Part shown: in pieces, positions 32,335 to 42,334 of the stretch | Position numbering within the stretch: the stretch's first letter is position 1 | How the letters are laid out: each line of letters starts with the position of its first letter | Assembly (NCBI RefSeq): GCF_000182925.2 | Contig: NC_026504.1 | Coordinates: forward strand, 1,488,001-1,552,000 | Length of the DNA stretch: 64,000 nucleotides | Source: Neurospora crassa OR74A | Taxonomy: Eukaryota > Ascomycota > Sordariomycetes > Sordariales > Sordariaceae | Direction: 5' to 3' | Notes under the pieces: model-generated | The model's database searches: none | What the model saw: only the letters and a program-made list of their open reading frames with translations | Told to the model about the DNA's origin: nothing | Made by a program: the position numbers and the translations under genes

Positions 32335-34161
32335 ATGGGTTCCGTCAACAACGCCTCCCTATGCGTGGGCAAGACTCCCTGGTGGAAAGAAGCTGTCTTC
32401 TACCAAGTCTACCCAGCCAGCTTCAAAGACTCCAACAATGACGGCTGGGGTGACATTCCCGGCCTCATCGCCAAAATCGACTACCTCCACGACCTAGGCG
32501 TCGATTGCGTGTGGCTGTCTCCCATGTTCGAGTCTCCCCAAAAAGACATGGGCTACGACATCTCCGATTACCAAGCCGTCTACTCCCGCTATGGCACCCT
32601 CTCCGACGTCGACAACCTGATCGCCGCCTGCCACGTCCGCGGCATGAAGCTGATTCTTGACCTGGTCGTCAACCACACTTCCGACCAACACCCGTGGTTC
32701 CAAGAATCGCGCTCCTCCAAAACCAATCCCAAGCGCGACTGGTACATGTGGAAGCCGGCCCGCTACGACGCCAACGGGAACCGCATACCGCCCACCAACT
32801 GGCGCAGCTACTTTGCCGGTCCCACCTGGACCTGGGACGAGCTGACCCAAGAGTACTACCTGCACCTGTACGACAACTCCCAACCCGACCTGAACTGGGA
32901 AAACGAGGAGTGTCGCAAGGCCATCTACAACGAGGCCATGCGTTTCTGGCTCGATCGCGGTGTCGACGGCTTTCGTATCGACACCGTCAACAAGTACTCC
33001 AAGCGCACTGACTTCCCGGATGCGCCGGTCACCATGCCGGGCGAGACGGACCAGCCCGCCGCGGAAATGTGGTGCAACGGCCCGCGCATTCACGAGTTCA
33101 TCCGCGAAATGAACGAGCAGGTGCTGGCGCCGTACAATGCCGTCTCGGTGGGCGAGCTGTCCAACACGCCGCTGCCGAGCCAGGTCCTGCCGTATGTCTC
33201 TGCTGCGGCCAAGGAACTGGATATGGTGTTTGAGTTTAGCACCATCCGCTTGGGCACGGGCGGGCCGTTTCATGGCAAGTATCTCTATAGAGAGTTTCCG
33301 CTGTCGGAGCTGAAAGCGTATGTGGCGACGTGGCAGCAGTGGCTGGAGGGTACGGATGGGTGGCACACGGTGTTTTGCGAGAATCATGATAACGGGCGGG
33401 CGGTGTCAAGGTTTGGAGATGATTCGACTGTGGAGTCGTGGGAGGCGAGCGCAAAGACTATTGCCTTGTGGCAGGCGACGCTGACGGGGACGATTTTCTT
33501 GTATCAGGGGCAGGAGATTGGTATGGTCAATATGCCGAAGGAGTGGCGGATTGAGCAGGAGTATAAGGATGTTGAGAGCTTGAACTTCTACAGAGAGGCC
33601 AAGGCGTTTGGGGATGCAGAGAGGATAAGGAAGACGGAGGAGGGTCTGAGGATCCTGGCAAGAGATCACTCGAGGATACCGATGCAGTGGGATGCATCAC
33701 CCAATGCGGGCTTCACTTCTGCTGGAGTGACGCCGTGGATGAGAGTGCATGATGGGTTCAAAGATCTGAATGTGGAGAAGCAGGAGGGAGATGATGAGTC
33801 GATCCTTGGGTTCTACAAGAAGATCCTGAAGTTGAGGAAGGAATACAGCGGGCTGTTCGTGCATGGTGCGTTCAGACCTTCACTGCAAGAGGACGAGACA
33901 CTGTTTGTTTACGTCAAGGACGATCAAGGTTCGGAAGAGAGTGGTGTCCAGGCAGACAAGAGGAGGAAGGCGTTAGTCGTCATGAATTTCTCTGGGCAGC
34001 CAGCTATTCTTCGGGAGCATAATCTCAACGTGGCAGCCACGCTGGGATGCAAACAAGGGGAGGAGCGGCTGTTAGTGACTACTCTGAAGAAGAAGGATAC
34101 GCCTAGAATGGAAGCTGGCGTTTTGGAGCCATGGGAAAGCAGAATGTATCTGAACTTTTAG
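32335..34161 (+). CDS. Intracellular maltase, GH13 alpha-glucosidase
   Basis: A single exon of 608 residues starting at CCACCATGGG, an ideal context. It hydrolyses maltose and related alpha-glucosides to glucose in the cytosol; no signal peptide is present. GH13 landmarks are clear: DLVVNH at 109-114, GFRIDTVN with nucleophile Asp216, VSVGEL with acid/base Glu274, and FCENHDNGR with Asp352. The domain B region, the QWDASPNAGFTS segment and a C-terminal beta domain are complete. The closest relatives are fungal maltases of the oligo-1,6-glucosidase branch (Mal12/MalT type). It is divergently transcribed from the permease and is the catabolic step of the cluster. The length and all catalytic residues are normal. 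Confidence 0.96.
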   Translation: MGSVNNASLCVGKTPWWKEAVFYQVYPASFKDSNNDGWGDIPGLIAKIDYLHDLGVDCVWLSPMFESPQKDMGYDISDYQAVYSRYGTLSDVDNLIAACHVRGMKLILDLVVNHTSDQHPWFQESRSSKTNPKRDWYMWKPARYDANGNRIPPTNWRSYFAGPTWTWDELTQEYYLHLYDNSQPDLNWENEECRKAIYNEAMRFWLDRGVDGFRIDTVNKYSKRTDFPDAPVTMPGETDQPAAEMWCNGPRIHEFIREMNEQVLAPYNAVSVGELSNTPLPSQVLPYVSAAAKELDMVFEFSTIRLGTGGPFHGKYLYREFPLSELKAYVATWQQWLEGTDGWHTVFCENHDNGRAVSRFGDDSTVESWEASAKTIALWQATLTGTIFLYQGQEIGMVNMPKEWRIEQEYKDVESLNFYREAKAFGDAERIRKTEEGLRILARDHSRIPMQWDASPNAGFTSAGVTPWMRVHDGFKDLNVEKQEGDDESILGFYKKILKLRKEYSGLFVHGAFRPSLQEDETLFVYVKDDQGSEESGVQADKRRKALVVMNFSGQPAILREHNLNVAATLGCKQGEERLLVTTLKKKDTPRMEAGVLEPWESRMYLNF

Positions 34162-34834
34162 GAGCAGATGAGCACCGTGTCGAGAAATCCAAGGTCCTTG
34201 CCTACCAACGAGATTCTTTATTCTGGTTCAGCGAAGTGATGTTGTGATGCAATGTCACCTCCACTTATTCATCTTTATGTATCAAATTACCTTCAAGCAC
34301 TCACACCAGAAAAGGACCGAGATCAGCCGAACAGATCAAAGTCTTCTCACAGTCAACTGAGACCATTATATTGCTTAAGGGGCGTGTGGTCAGGATGGTC
34401 ATTGCAAGGGAGTCGGCACCTGGGCTCAAGACGGCGGAGCCAAAGGTTCGGGATGGTTAATTCGGAAGAGAAACTTGGGGGAAAGAGGGAGGGATGAGTT
34501 GATGAGGGATAAGAGTGGTCAGTGATGAGTATTCTGAAGGTGAAGAAGAAGGATGTGAAATTTGAGAGTAGATTTAATGTATCAATGCTTGGTCCAAAAG
34601 ACCGATGCGGGCAATGTTTGGAAGATATAGTAGTATTACAGTCTTTCGTACAATCTCGGGTGTGTCGCCAAACGTTGCGGTCTTCCTGGCCCAAATCCAT
34701 GATCAGCAAATCCCAGACGTAGGACATAAAAGTACCCAACTTTTGTAATCTCCTCATCTCCCCATCACACTACAATCCTGAACCTGATCCGTTCCTCTCA
34801 TTACCTTCCTTATCCCAACACCAGACCATCTTCA
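34162..34834. other. Convergent 3' regions, no gene seen
   Basis: Lies between the ends of the maltase (plus) and the PEBP-like gene (minus). Only short open frames without motifs. Confidence 0.5.
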
Positions 34835-35629
34835 TCAACAAACAAAATAATTTCCCGCCACCACATCCCCTAATCCCAACATCTTCTCGAAACCCTCCTG
34901 GTCCCATCTCACCCTCTTTGCTAATCCCACATCCTCCCCTTCTTCTCCTCCCTCATTATTATTTAGCCCCAAAACCTCTCTCACTTTCTGCCCCGTCACA
35001 CCCTCCGGTTGCTCCCAACACAAGAAAACATAGCGATGGGGACTACTCACCCCCGGCGGTTTCGGTCCCATGTACCCTACCACCGGCTTCGTCCTCCTTT
35101 CCCCCCTTGTAGGGTGACTTATCCCGTCACTTCCCCGGGCCTCCTCCTCCTCATCCGCCGTTAGATAGATATACCCCTCATCGGCATCCAACTCCTCCGT
35201 CACCAACCTCAGATCTGCTTCGAGGGAATGCAAAATCGGTGCCAAGACAGGAAAACTTGGGAACGGCGGGTCGAGATCGAGACAGATGACCATGTAATGA
35301 GGAATTTGGCCAGCGGCGTTGTTGGCTTCTGAACCTCTCCTAGAATGGCCAGAAGAAGAGGGAGAAGAGTGGTGGCTAGAGACGGGGCTGAGGTCGCAGT
35401 TGGGTAAAGTAATGTTGGAGAGAGCGGTGGCGGAGATGGAGTAAGAGGGGGGCAGGGCGGCAGCGTCTTTGGTGAGGGGTGTGCCTGGAGTGGAGACGGT
35501 GGTGGGAGAGGGGGAGCCGGGGAAGTGGATCCGGAGGGAAGCGCGGGCTGGTCGGGAGGGGTTGCTGGCTTTGGCGAGGACGGAGAGGGAGGAGAGGAGG
35601 GTGGTTATTGACGAGGCTTGTTTCGGCAT
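34835..35629 (-). CDS. PEBP-like protein (phosphatidylethanolamine-binding fold)
   Basis: One exon of 264 residues. The PEBP fold is indicated by HYMVICLDLDPPFPSFPVL, by VVGYMGPKPPG and by SPHRYVFLCWEQPEG, which match the ligand-pocket strands (normally DPDAP, GPxPP and GxHRYxFLLY). The first pocket motif is altered here: the family's DPDAP is read as LDPPFP, so phospholipid binding may be weakened or changed. Insertions include an acidic loop (TADEEEEARG) and a Ser/Gly-rich N-terminal half (SSHHSSPSSSGHSRRGS). Family members bind lipids or act as kinase and protease modulators; no specific role can be given. There is no signal peptide, so a cytosolic location is likely. Confidence 0.8.
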   Translation of the reverse strand: MPKQASSITTLLSSLSVLAKASNPSRPARASLRIHFPGSPSPTTVSTPGTPLTKDAAALPPSYSISATALSNITLPNCDLSPVSSHHSSPSSSGHSRRGSEANNAAGQIPHYMVICLDLDPPFPSFPVLAPILHSLEADLRLVTEELDADEGYIYLTADEEEEARGSDGISHPTRGERRTKPVVGYMGPKPPGVSSPHRYVFLCWEQPEGVTGQKVREVLGLNNNEGGEEGEDVGLAKRVRWDQEGFEKMLGLGDVVAGNYFVC

Positions 35630-37386
35630 AGTGGTTGATGGTTCTGGATTTTGGTTGAGTTGTTGATTAGGTAGGTACCTCTAGGCGTTCTTGGTGTTTT
35701 TCTGTCGTGGTGGTGGTGGTGGTGATGGTGATTGTTTGTGTGGGTTGGGGAATGCTGGACCGATGATGTAATCGATGGAGATGAATTACTCAGATCTGCT
35801 GTATGATGTTGAATGTTTTCAATATGCCAAGCCCCTTGTCAGGTGTTATGGACTGGGTTGAAATGTCATTTGTTGGAGATATCACCGGCCGAGGTCGATC
35901 AATGCTCGCAGTGTTGGTGATCAGAGATGGCAAAGAGTAGTAGATAGTTTAGAGCGGAATTGAGGAGTGGGAGAGAGTGTTCAGTCTGTTATCATGAGCC
36001 TTGACACTGGAAAGGCTTTGATATTTGAGTGAGGTGCTGATGCTGATACCTGGTGGGACAAGCTACCGAGAAATTCCGCGTTCCCTCGGGCTTTCTCTCC
36101 CCCCCTTCAAATCATCGTCGAAGAGGCAACCGTATGGAAGGAATGATACAATATGGGGTGACAATGATTGACTTGTTAGTTACGGGTATGCACATATAGA
36201 GGAGAACCGCCAGCGGGCAACGGCTACCCCATACTACCCCATACCCCATACCCCGCTCGCTTTCTTCCTCGCTTCTTGGGGTATTTTCTTTTGTCTAGCC
36301 ATCTGGGGAATGTCGGTCTGATCTGGAGATGGTAGTGTACCTAGCTTGACATTTGAAAGTCTAGTTCAGTCCAGCCGTCGGCCCCGGCGTTTCCATGTTA
36401 CGTTTGTGGGGTTGTCGGTGTTTTCGTCGATTCGACCATCAACGGCTCGGCAAAGGCTGGGCAACCTAAGCTGGGGTAAAGCGGCTGGTTGGATTGGAGT
36501 TTGGGGACGGAAGCAGAGCGAGGGGAAGGAAAAAGGAGAAAGGAGGATCGGGAAGGGGTGCATCAGGTGACGTTGGATCCACGTAACGGTAACTGCAGCT
36601 TGCAATATCCGATCGAGGAATTTGTCGCGTGGTCCCGCGGGAGGTGTGTGTCGGTCTGAATAAGAATCGTCTGTTTTCTTCGCTCCTTTCCGCCGGAGAG
36701 TGTGTCTGCTGACGATAGTGGTTCGGTGTTTTTTTCGTCGTTACCGATCAACCGCTCGTTGTAGTTGGAAGGCTAAATTGTGATGGGGATTACAATACTT
36801 GAGAAACATATTAGCCGGAGTCCATTAGATATTTTTTCCGTCCAGGAACCGCCTCGAGTTTGGGTTCAAAGGTGTAATGAAGACGCTTGGATGCGTCAAA
36901 GAGTATATCCGAGATGTAATGTACTGACCGTGGCGTGTTTGGTGTATTTTTGGTGACCATTCGTTCGCCTATTTAGTGAAAAGTCTTTACATCAATGCAA
37001 CGGAATGTCCCTTGAGCCGCGGGCCAGATGGGACCAGAGCGGGCTAGAGGTGCGTTAGGCGGTTAGTCCAGACACTAACGAGAATACTTGGGGCTTTTCT
37101 GAGGGAACGGCCAAAGAACTGTACTTTCAGTTACTGCATGTGCAGTTTTCTGCCCAAGCCACTACCATCTCCCTGCCATCAAGATACCTACTGCAGGTAC
37201 ACCTCAGTCGCAGATGCGTTCGGCATTCTTAGACACGAGAAGATCAACAACGTTTTGTCACCAAAGATAATTAACAAGGACCAAATTTTAGGCAACTCAT
37301 TCATTGAAGTATTATTCCAACCCTCGCGTCTCTTCTCTAGCAAACCTCCCGCTGTTTCAATACTATAATCCTTCATGCTTCCCTTC
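35630..37386. other. Intergenic with CCCCATA tandem copies
   Basis: About 1.75 kb without a gene. It holds an AGGTAGGTACCTCTAGG word near 35670 and imperfect tandem copies of ACCCCATA at about 36224-36254. The last part is the 3' untranslated region of the chitin-binding protein gene. Confidence 0.45.
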
Positions 37387-39635
37387 TTATGCCCGAGTAC
37401 ACACGTAGTATCCCGGCCACAAGTGATCGCAGTCGATCTGTTATTTCACAAAGCCATCGGTTAGCACAGGAACAATTCACACAATCTACCACTCGCCGGC
37501 GTTCTGTTTACTTACCCCTGGATTGAGTTTGTAACTTATGGAGAATTCCCACGTTAGCGTCCAATGTCATCTCAAGGAAGAAAAAAAAAAAGAGAGAAGA
37601 AATAGAGGAGGGGGTCAAACTCACAAATCCAACAACAACAACCCATTCCGATTCGCAATATCCCTACAACTATCGTCACTGGTAATCTTATCGTATGCCC
37701 TGCCTGCCAACCGCTCACAACAAACCGTAGGTTTCGAGTCAGCGCATGCACAATCTTTTCCCAATCTCAAGTCAAGATAAGAGCCAAGCCAGCCGAGAAA
37801 AGAAAAGGGGCTAGACAAAGAAAAAAGAGGAAAAAAAAAATAACTAACAAGTCTTTGAAGTCCCCGGCACCACCGGCCCCGGCGCATTTCCATTCCCATT
37901 CCCATTCCCACCACCCGGGACCGCCGTCAGCGTACTCGTCACTGTTGCCGTAATCACCTGTCCCGGCTTCGTCACCGTAGCAGTCGTCGTCACAATCGGC
38001 GGTGCTTTCGTGTCTGTTACCGTCTTGGTTGTAGTCGTAATAGTCGTGGCAGTCGCAGTAGCAGTAGCAGTAGCCGTCGCAGTACTATAGACAATACTCG
38101 TCAAAGTATCAATAGAAATACTCGTACTAGTAACCTGCGTCACCCTCGTGCTCGTCAACGTCTTGACGCTCGTTGACGTCTCGGTTTCAGTGACGATGGT
38201 TGTTAGAGTAGCGATGCTGTAGCTGTAGGTCCATGTTGTCGAAGTAGTTGTTACTATAGCTGTGGCTGTGGCTGTGGCTGTGGCTGTGGCTGTGAGCTGC
38301 TTGGTGTTGGTGATGGTGATGTAGACTGGGACCGTGGTGGTTATGGGCTTGGTTTGTGTTTGTGTCTGTGTTTGGGTACTGGTTACGTAGATGGGAAGGG
38401 TGGTGGTGAGCGTGTTGATTTTCGTGAGAGTTATAGTATTGGTGGTGTCGATTATGTTGGTTGAGGTGGTGAGGATCACGGAGGTGCGGGTTATGCCGGT
38501 GTAGGATGTTGCGATGACAGTGGAGGTTGTACTGAAGGTGGCGGTTGTCGTTGCGGTGGCGGTGATGGGGATGGTGTTGGTTGCTGTCGCTGTTTCCGTG
38601 GTTGTGACGAGTGTGGTGGCGGTGACGGGTACCGTGGCTGTCACCGGGACGGTGTTGGTTATGTTGACGGTGATTGTTGAGGTTGTTAATATCACTGAGG
38701 TTATAGTGCGAATAACCCCCGTCGTGGATGTAGTTATAGCTGTCGATGTGGTAATGGTTGTAAGCGTTAACGTGGAAGTGGCCGTGGCCGTAGCCGTGAC
38801 AGGTACGGTAGCCGTGATAGGCACGGTACTCGTCACATTAACCACACTCGTTGACGTCGTCAAGATCACGGAGGTCTGGATAACCCCTGTAGTAGCCGTC
38901 CTTGTCAACGTTGAAGTAGCCGTAGCAGTCACCGTCGTCGTAGCCGTCGTCCCACCCGCAGTAGTCGTAACCACCGACGTAGCTGTAGCCGTGATTGTGG
39001 CCGTGGCCGTTGCCGTCGCCGAGATGGTCGCGGTCGTCGTAGTAACCGACGTTGCCGTTCTCGTAGTTACCGAGATATACGAGGCAGTGCTCGTAGTCGT
39101 GACCGTCACCGTTCCACAAGGCTCCCCGGGCCCGGTCGAGGGTGGTGAAGTGACCGGCGGCGCTGAGCTCGTCGACGAAGAAGTTCCAGACTCAACACCA
39201 CATATCCCAAAATCCGACTGACACCCAGCCCCGCAGTAATCAGCCGACCCACCGCAGAACCCGTGCTCCGAGCAGCAGTTGCCGAAGCGGGATCCGAGAC
39301 AAGTGACCCCGTTCCCACACGTACCGTCGGTACTGACTGTCTTATCTGGCCCCGTCGGCGTGGGCGGGTTACGCGGTGCCGGTGGCCGTTCCGTCCACGC
39401 AGTAGTCGTACCCCACCGTGAGCTGGGAGCAGCTGGTTATGCCGGGGTTAAACTGGAGAAACTGGGAGACGGTTATCCCGTTGGCGGCGGCGATGGTGGC
39501 ACAGGTGTCTCCGGCCTTGGCTTTGACTGTTCGGTTGCATCCCGTTCCTGTTTGAGCGGAAACAATGCCAATGTGGTGGGAGATCATCGCCAAGGTTATC
39601 ACAAGTGACCTAAGCAACAAAGTGAAGAGACCCAT
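37387..39635 (-). CDS. Secreted LysM-CBM18-LysM chitin-binding protein with Thr-rich linker
   Basis: Five exons give a 642-residue frame: 39635-39399, 39340-37849, 37754-37625, 37534-37516 and 37437-37387. A signal peptide (residues 1-27, ending IVSA) is followed by LysM 1 (KAKAGDTCATIAAANGI, then FLQFNPGITSCSQL, YDYC). Next comes a CBM18 hevein-type domain with eight Cys (DGTCGNGVTCLGSRFGNCCS, HGFCGGSADYCGAGC). A linker of about 420 residues made almost only of Thr, Val, Ala, Ser and Ile follows, then a GNGNGN stretch. The 3' exons encode YCACADSKPTVCC and LysM 2 (ITSDDSCRDIANRNGL, LLLDFYKLNPG, IDCDHLWPGYYVC). Splice signals are good for the last three introns (GTTAGT with CTTGAC branch, GTGAGT with GCTAAC, GTAAGT with GCTAAC). 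The first intron (58 bases, donor GTGGAC) is weak. LysM proteins bind chitin; this one is probably a wall-associated or secreted chitin shield. Confidence 0.8.
37920..39110 (-). repeat. Thr-rich low-complexity coding repeat
   Basis: Within the chitin-binding gene, degenerate codon-level repeats of the type ACN-GTN-ACN-GCN encode TVTATAT-like words for about 400 residues. Because of skewed codons, the opposite strand also shows a long open frame of Val/Ala type, which I regard as a shadow. The tract is expected to be heavily O-glycosylated. Confidence 0.85.
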
Positions 39636-40612
39636 GGCGGCAAGAGTCGAAGGAACGAGGTGTGGGTCGTAGGTTGATTGCCGTCGACTCTCCGTCCCAC
39701 GATTGTTAGTGATGATCCCTCACTCTATCTGAAGCCGGTAATACGCCCGAAGGAAACTCCTTATATGAAAGGAGGGCGGATGATCATTACCATACTTGCT
39801 TGGGGTTATCACTTATATATCACTTCGCGTTCCATTCCCCAAGTCTACCTCATCCAAAATTAGACCCGGCCGTGATGTCGTGGTCTGGTTTACCGGCTTT
39901 GAACCACATCTTTCCTCTCTTCGTTACCTGAATTGCCAGCCCCTGCTGATGGAACAGGAAATAACAACTGGATAACCATCGTCAGACTCGAACGATAGAA
40001 AAGGTGCCACTCCGTGGGCTGGGAAACACAAGTCCGTAAGTTGAGTCGAGATGGTAACCGAAGCTTGTTACATTGAGTTGCCGCCATTGATTCGAAAATT
40101 GGAAAATCGATATTTTTGGTCTCAAGTTCCAGAGTAAGCTTGGCCATAATGGTGCTGGCCGGAAGCTAGGAATATGGATAAACTCGAGCTTTGGAGGTTC
40201 TCATTCGCGGATGTCACCATTCGCTTCCTCCCGCCCTCGTTTATCTTGATTGCTTGTACATCCAAAGGCTAATACAAGGTTGTACTATCTGTCACCCTAC
40301 GAAGGCTCGACCTAGTAGGTGAAATGTTCGGTAAGTGGTCTGGAAGTTCACGTAGAGTTGGAATCCAATGAGTATCTACGTTACCAAGGTACGGCAAGTG
40401 TTGTGTCTGGGAAGAAAGATTCCGGTAACCGAACGTTGCTAGTGTTCTCGTTCTTGTACTTGTTTCTTCTACCACAGATGTTACCAGACGCGTGCCGTTA
40501 TGGGCACGTGTGTAAGACCCGGGAGAAGTTGTTGGGCCGAAAGCGAAAGGAAACAAGCCTTGACCAAGACCAACAAAACAACCAAGACTCGCTGAAAACC
40601 CAAAAATCATAA
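39636..40612. other. Intergenic, promoter of the LysM gene
   Basis: Separates the start of the LysM gene from the 3' end of the P450 gene. No gene or repeat seen. Confidence 0.45.
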
Positions 40613-42334
40613 TCAAGCCCTACGCACGAAAACCTCCAACCCACTCTGCACCACAAAGAAGGACGCAGTAGCCTTCAGCTCCCTCCCCGGATGCGCCAGC
40701 TCAAACCTGTAATCCCTCAGCAGTCTCGGAACAACCTTGTTGATTTCCAACAGCGCCAAGTTCCTTCCAATGCACAGATGACTTCCACCTCCAAACTGTT
40801 TCATGTTCGTTAGCATCTTGCCTCTTCCATCCACATTTGTTCGAGAGGTAGGTAGGATCCTCACCTGAAACATATATCTCTCCATTCTCCTCGCCTCCTC
40901 CTCGTTTTCCAGCCACCTCTCCGGCCTCCACTCATCCGCATCGTTTCCAAACGTCAATTTATCACGATGCAGCACCCACCCATTAACAGCAATGCTCGTG
41001 CCACCAGGGAAGAAGTGACCATCAAGCTCTGCGCCCTCTGGAGGGACAAACCGGGTAATGTTTAGTCCCACGGCGGGACGGAGGCGCATGGCTTCCTTAA
41101 GGCACGCTTGTAAATAAGGCAAGGTCTGGGCTTCGTTCCAAGTTAGGTTGCCAGTGGCGGGAATAACACCCGTGGCAACGGCGGATTGGATCTCGTAGAG
41201 GATCGACTGATACGTGGAGGGAGAGGAGAGGACGTGGTAGAAGAAGGATTGCATTGTTGAGGCGGTGGAATCGGAGCCGGCGAAGCTGTTGCAACAAAAT
41301 CAAGAAAGATCAGTCATCATGTCTTCAAAAAGATGAAGAGGGGGAGATGGGTGGTTAACAACTCACATAGCACCATGCGCAACAGCAAAGACATCCCCCA
41401 CACCAAATTTCTCCGGAGATTTCAGATGCCCCAAGATCAAACTAGCCATCAAATCCTGCCTAGTATCGCCAGTCTGCAACACCGCTGTGTCCTTGTTGAA
41501 AGGTTGTCTCCGACCCATCTCCTCGAGCGCCATCCGCGTGATCAGAGCATTCTTGGTGCTCAACCAAGGGATGGACCGCCACAGTGGGTTCCTTCTCAGC
41601 AGGTGATCCAGCTCGGGTACTTGTCCCACGATGCCGTTGTATGTTTGGGACTTATCGATCGTCTTGATGGCGTTGTCCACATCCCGGCCCTGTGCGAGGA
41701 ATCCAAAACTTCTGCTGAAGGCCACCTCCCCGAGGACGTCAAAGGCAAAGTAGTGCAGGTAATCGCCCAAGTCGAACACTCCCTTGTGTTGCGCAATGTG
41801 TTCGTCGATCTTGCGCACCAACAGTTCGATGGTGTCGTCGATGAAGGGGCTCAGCTGCTGCATAGCAGCCATGCTGTAGGGCACGTTGGCAACTCGCTTC
41901 TTCTGAGCATGGGCATCTTCTCGTATCTCGGTGAAGATGTCGGGGTTCTCGGCCGGTGGGAAGACACTATAGAAGGGAGTCTTGAAGAAGCGCTTGCCGG
42001 CGCTCAGGAGGGTCCTTGCTGCTTCAGGTGATGCTACCGAGACCTCGTTGGGGGCGATCCTCACGACAGGACCGTATTTGCGATGAAGCTCGATGTGGTC
42101 GAGGTGTGTTCGGCCGCTTGCTGTGGATAGGACCTTCCATAGACGCGAACAGGAGGCCAGGAAGGGACCGGGATATTTGCGTAGTGGTGAGGCGTAGCGT
42201 TTGGAGGCGGCACGGATGACAATGGCGAATAGGAGGATGTAAAGCCAGTAACTGGCGAGCACAGTAGCGGTTGCGCCTACAAGCACTCGTGTCGGTGACA
42301 CTTTGCCATCTTTGACTTTTAGCACGACACCCAT
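40613..42334 (-). CDS. Cytochrome P450 monooxygenase
   Basis: Three exons, 42334-41367, 41285-40865 and 40795-40613, encode about 523 residues. Intron 1 (81 bases, donor GTGAGT) splices within the I-helix to give AHGAIFAGSDSTAST with the oxygen-activating AGSDST at 325-330. Intron 2 is 69 bases, open in frame, with donor GTGAGG and a GCTAAC branch; its removal gives RYMFQ joined to FGGGSHLCIGRN, where Cys471 is the haem ligand. The N-terminal membrane anchor (VLASYWLYILLFAIVIR) and Pro hinge (RKYPGPFLA), the K-helix motif EAMRLRP and the EWRPERWL segment are all present. The pattern resembles pisatin-demethylase/benzoate-hydroxylase-like fungal P450s. No biosynthetic partner gene lies nearby, so its substrate is unknown. 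Confidence 0.92.

Noticed and set aside
38514-39221. Long plus-strand open frame rich in Val and Ala, opposite the LysM gene
   Set aside because: It is the antisense shadow of the Thr/Val codon repeat; it has no start context, no domain and only low complexity.
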